Source: a virus
DNA length: 64,000 nt
Virus record (IMG/VR): IMGVR_UViG_3300034279_001861
Coordinates: 1-64,000 of that record
Reading direction: 5' to 3' (one strand)
The translations under genes were made by a program, and so were the position numbers. Of the stretch, positions 62,220 to 64,000 are shown one piece after another; positions within the stretch are counted from its first letter, which is position 1, and each line of letters starts with the position of its first letter. The notes beneath the pieces are model-generated. The model was not told where the DNA came from. It ran no database searches and was given only the letters and a program-made list of their open reading frames with translations.

Positions 62220-64000
62220 TTTTCGATTGTGATCATTTGGTCAAAGGCACTGGTCATATCTTGAACGTGCGTGATGACAACAATCTGCTTCTGAGCTCCA
62301 ACGTTAGCAGACCAACTCTGCATCGCGTCGTGAAAGTAAGCGACATTGTCAGCATCCAGCCCGGCTGTGGGCTCGTCCAAAAACAGCATACCAATATTAT
62401 GACCGAAAAGCCTATCCAAAGCCGCCCGAAAAGCAATAGCCAGTATGACTTTCTGCCCGCCACTCAGCTGTCGTGCTGAAACGCTTGGTTTACCTGGAAA
62501 GGTAACCTTGAACGACAAGTCATTTGACGCTTCCACCGTAAAAGGCGAGTTAAACAAATCGAGCTGCTCGTTGATGTGCGACTCTAGTCGAACCAAATTA
62601 TTCTGAGCAACACGCTTTGGTAATCCAGACCAGTGAAACGCACTAGCAACACGGTCTATAACGTCAGCCAGTGCCTTGATTTTTACCTCTCTGGCAAGCG
62701 TCGCTTTGACTTTTGCCAGCATTTCTTTGGTTTTAGCCAACTGCTGTGTCGTTGTTTCGTATTGCGACGCCAGTTTAGCTTTTTGCAACAAAGCCTCCCT
62801 ATGCTCTGCCAACTTCTGCAGCAAGGAATCGTCAGCGTCACCTGCCAATAAAAGCAAAGACTCGAGCTGCTTTTCATTGCTGTCGATTTGAGCTCTAGTT
62901 TGCATTATACGCCCATTCAAATGGTCTAAATCTGCTTTTAGCGACTCGTACTTTGGCCGCGTCGCCGTTACTGCTTCTTTTGCGTTTTTACGCGAACGCA
63001 AAACATTCAACGCATTTTCAAGCTGCGAGTCTGAGACTTCAACAGAAACATGCGACAAACCTTGTAGTTCAGCTTTCGCGTTATCCAGTTTAACTTGTCG
63101 CTCTTGCCTATTCTTTTGCGTCGCGTCTAGTTGCCTGTAAAAATGACTACTTTGCGTCAAATCTGCATCAAGTTTTTCTCTCCGCGTTTCGAGCTCAGCT
63201 CTTTCATCTACTAGCTTTTGTTTGTGGCTTGCTGGCAATTCTTGTAAACAAGAAGAACATATCGTTTTGTTGCCTTTCGATAAACTAAAAACTGCAGCAT
63301 CTAACTCTTGAGCCTTTGCGGCCATTCTTTCTTTTTCGTTCCGTTTGACGGGAAGTTCCTCAGCCAAATAAATTGGTTTGCTAGAAAGCTGTTTCGCAAT
63401 ATCTGCGTCGAGCTGCTCGATCTGACCTTCATATAGCGAAATAATTTTTTGAAATTCTTCTCGCTTCGCTTCGAATGCGGTTTGAGCGTTTTTATCTCTA
63501 ACAGTCTGTTCTGCCAGTTCGCAAACCTTTTTGTGTTTCTCAAGCCAAGCGTTGGCGGATTTTAGCTTACCGTCAATTTGCGTAAACTGCTTTTCCTTTT
63601 CAAGAAACGCAGCTTGCAGTTCGTCAGCCGCGTAGCAAGCTTTGTCTTTGGCTGCCCTTAAAGTGCCCGCATCTTTAAAAGCTTGCCATTTGGCTTCAGC
63701 CGCTTTGGCCGCGTCTTCTTTAAGCAAACCTTTGATTTTAGTTGCCTGAATAGTCGCGAGTGTTTCTTCTAACTGTAAAATGTTACTTTCAAGATCTAAG
63801 CTGTTATCCAATGTTTGCCTGCCAGCAATCTTGTCCCTAAAAGCTACGCAAGTTTTATGTAAACCAATAGCTGACTCAACGCCGCAAAGGTGCTGAAAAG
63901 CTTTGGCCCTAACACTCTCTGTGTCATCAAGAAAACTAAACATTTCCCACTGGTCAACGAACACGTAGCGTTCAATTACGTTGGGAGTAAGCCCCATCAA
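62216..64000 (-). CDS. SbcC/Rad50-like (phage gp46 type) ATPase, N-terminus outside window
   Basis: C-terminal about 594 residues of an SMC-like ATPase. A long coiled coil runs from about residue 60, broken near residue 245 by a zinc hook (GNKTICSSCLQELPASHKQ), then a second coil and an ATPase half with the signature SARQLSGGQKVILAIAFRAA, Walker B GMLFLDEPTAGLDADN and the H-loop VVITHVQDM. With an Mre11-like partner such proteins process double-strand ends for recombination-dependent replication. The Walker A domain lies beyond 64000. Confidence 0.9.
   Translation of the reverse strand: MMGLTPNVIERYVFVDQWEMFSFLDDTESVRAKAFQHLCGVESAIGLHKTCVAFRDKIAGRQTLDNSLDLESNILQLEETLATIQATKIKGLLKEDAAKAAEAKWQAFKDAGTLRAAKDKACYAADELQAAFLEKEKQFTQIDGKLKSANAWLEKHKKVCELAEQTVRDKNAQTAFEAKREEFQKIISLYEGQIEQLDADIAKQLSSKPIYLAEELPVKRNEKERMAAKAQELDAAVFSLSKGNKTICSSCLQELPASHKQKLVDERAELETRREKLDADLTQSSHFYRQLDATQKNRQERQVKLDNAKAELQGLSHVSVEVSDSQLENALNVLRSRKNAKEAVTATRPKYESLKADLDHLNGRIMQTRAQIDSNEKQLESLLLLAGDADDSLLQKLAEHREALLQKAKLASQYETTTQQLAKTKEMLAKVKATLAREVKIKALADVIDRVASAFHWSGLPKRVAQNNLVRLESHINEQLDLFNSPFTVEASNDLSFKVTFPGKPSVSARQLSGGQKVILAIAFRAALDRLFGHNIGMLFLDEPTAGLDADNVAYFHDAMQSWSANVGAQKQIVVITHVQDMTSAFDQMITIEK

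Noticed and set aside
1-64000. Plus-strand open frames of 60-157 codons
   Set aside because: They lie opposite well-supported minus-strand genes, lack ribosome sites and give low-quality, Ser/Arg/Leu-rich translations; taken as shadows.
1-64000. CRISPR array, retron, diversity-generating retroelement, insertion sequence or integrase
   Set aside because: No regularly spaced repeats, reverse transcriptase, transposase or recombinase motifs were found; the hexanucleotide tracts are simple tandem repeats.

Overview
The window is a 64 kb piece of a large, lytic-type tailed bacteriophage genome. Its 5' and 3' ends both cut through genes. Essentially every gene lies on the minus strand, so transcription runs from high to low coordinates. 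Genes are tightly packed, with many ATGA/TGATG-type stop-start overlaps and strong GGAG/AAGGA ribosome sites. Phage identity rests on a portal protein, a phage-type replisome (family A polymerase with an N-terminal uracil-DNA-glycosylase-like domain, TOPRIM primase, DnaB-like helicase, UvsW-like SF2 helicase, UvsX/RecA-like ATPase, SbcC/gp46-like ATPase, endonuclease VII, DnaQ-type exonuclease, dTMP kinase, MazG-like pyrophosphohydrolase) and a set of tRNA genes. Some accessory genes resemble families I associate with planctomycetes (a secreted Cys-containing protein at 5494-5898 and a GYF_2-type membrane protein at 15500-16090). A planctomycete host is therefore a reasonable but unproven guess.

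Reading in the direction of transcription (64 kb to 1): 64000-46100 is the DNA replication and recombination block. 46100-33600 holds nuclease genes, unknown mid-size genes, the portal protein and four glycosyltransferase-like genes next to it. 33600-14500 is a long run of small, mostly unrecognised genes, typical of phage host-takeover or accessory regions. It includes a family of large proteins built from shuffled repeat modules (21898-25419, also 14515-15498, 168-1100 and 29148-29516). 14500-7300 is a virion-like block: Ala/Pro/Gly-rich proteins, glycine-zipper membrane hairpins, a Dps-like ferritin and a Nudix hydrolase fused to a long Ala/Gly/Pro-rich tail. 7180-1 holds accessory genes (epimerase, MazG-like enzyme, secreted protein) and an unusual cluster of tRNA and tRNA-like elements between about 3650 and 5490.

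How the genes fit together: the replisome genes form one near-continuous operon with translational coupling. Nucleotide-supply enzymes (dTMP kinase, MazG-like) support it. Glycosyltransferases and the sugar-nucleotide epimerase could decorate the virion or modify host surface glycans. In several places an intrinsic-terminator-like hairpin with its U-run sits directly against the next gene's Shine-Dalgarno sequence, suggesting attenuation-style setting of gene expression inside long transcripts.

The most unusual material is (i) the tRNA-like cluster, with expanded anticodon-type loops, interrupted cloverleaves, unpaired halves and a repeated 3' flank; (ii) the shuffled-module protein family; (iii) the structured 440-base non-coding stretch at 8969-9407; and (iv) two broken or remnant genes (a PhoH C-terminal fragment and a repeat-bearing gene with an in-frame stop). 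All calls come from reading the sequence; no database search was possible.
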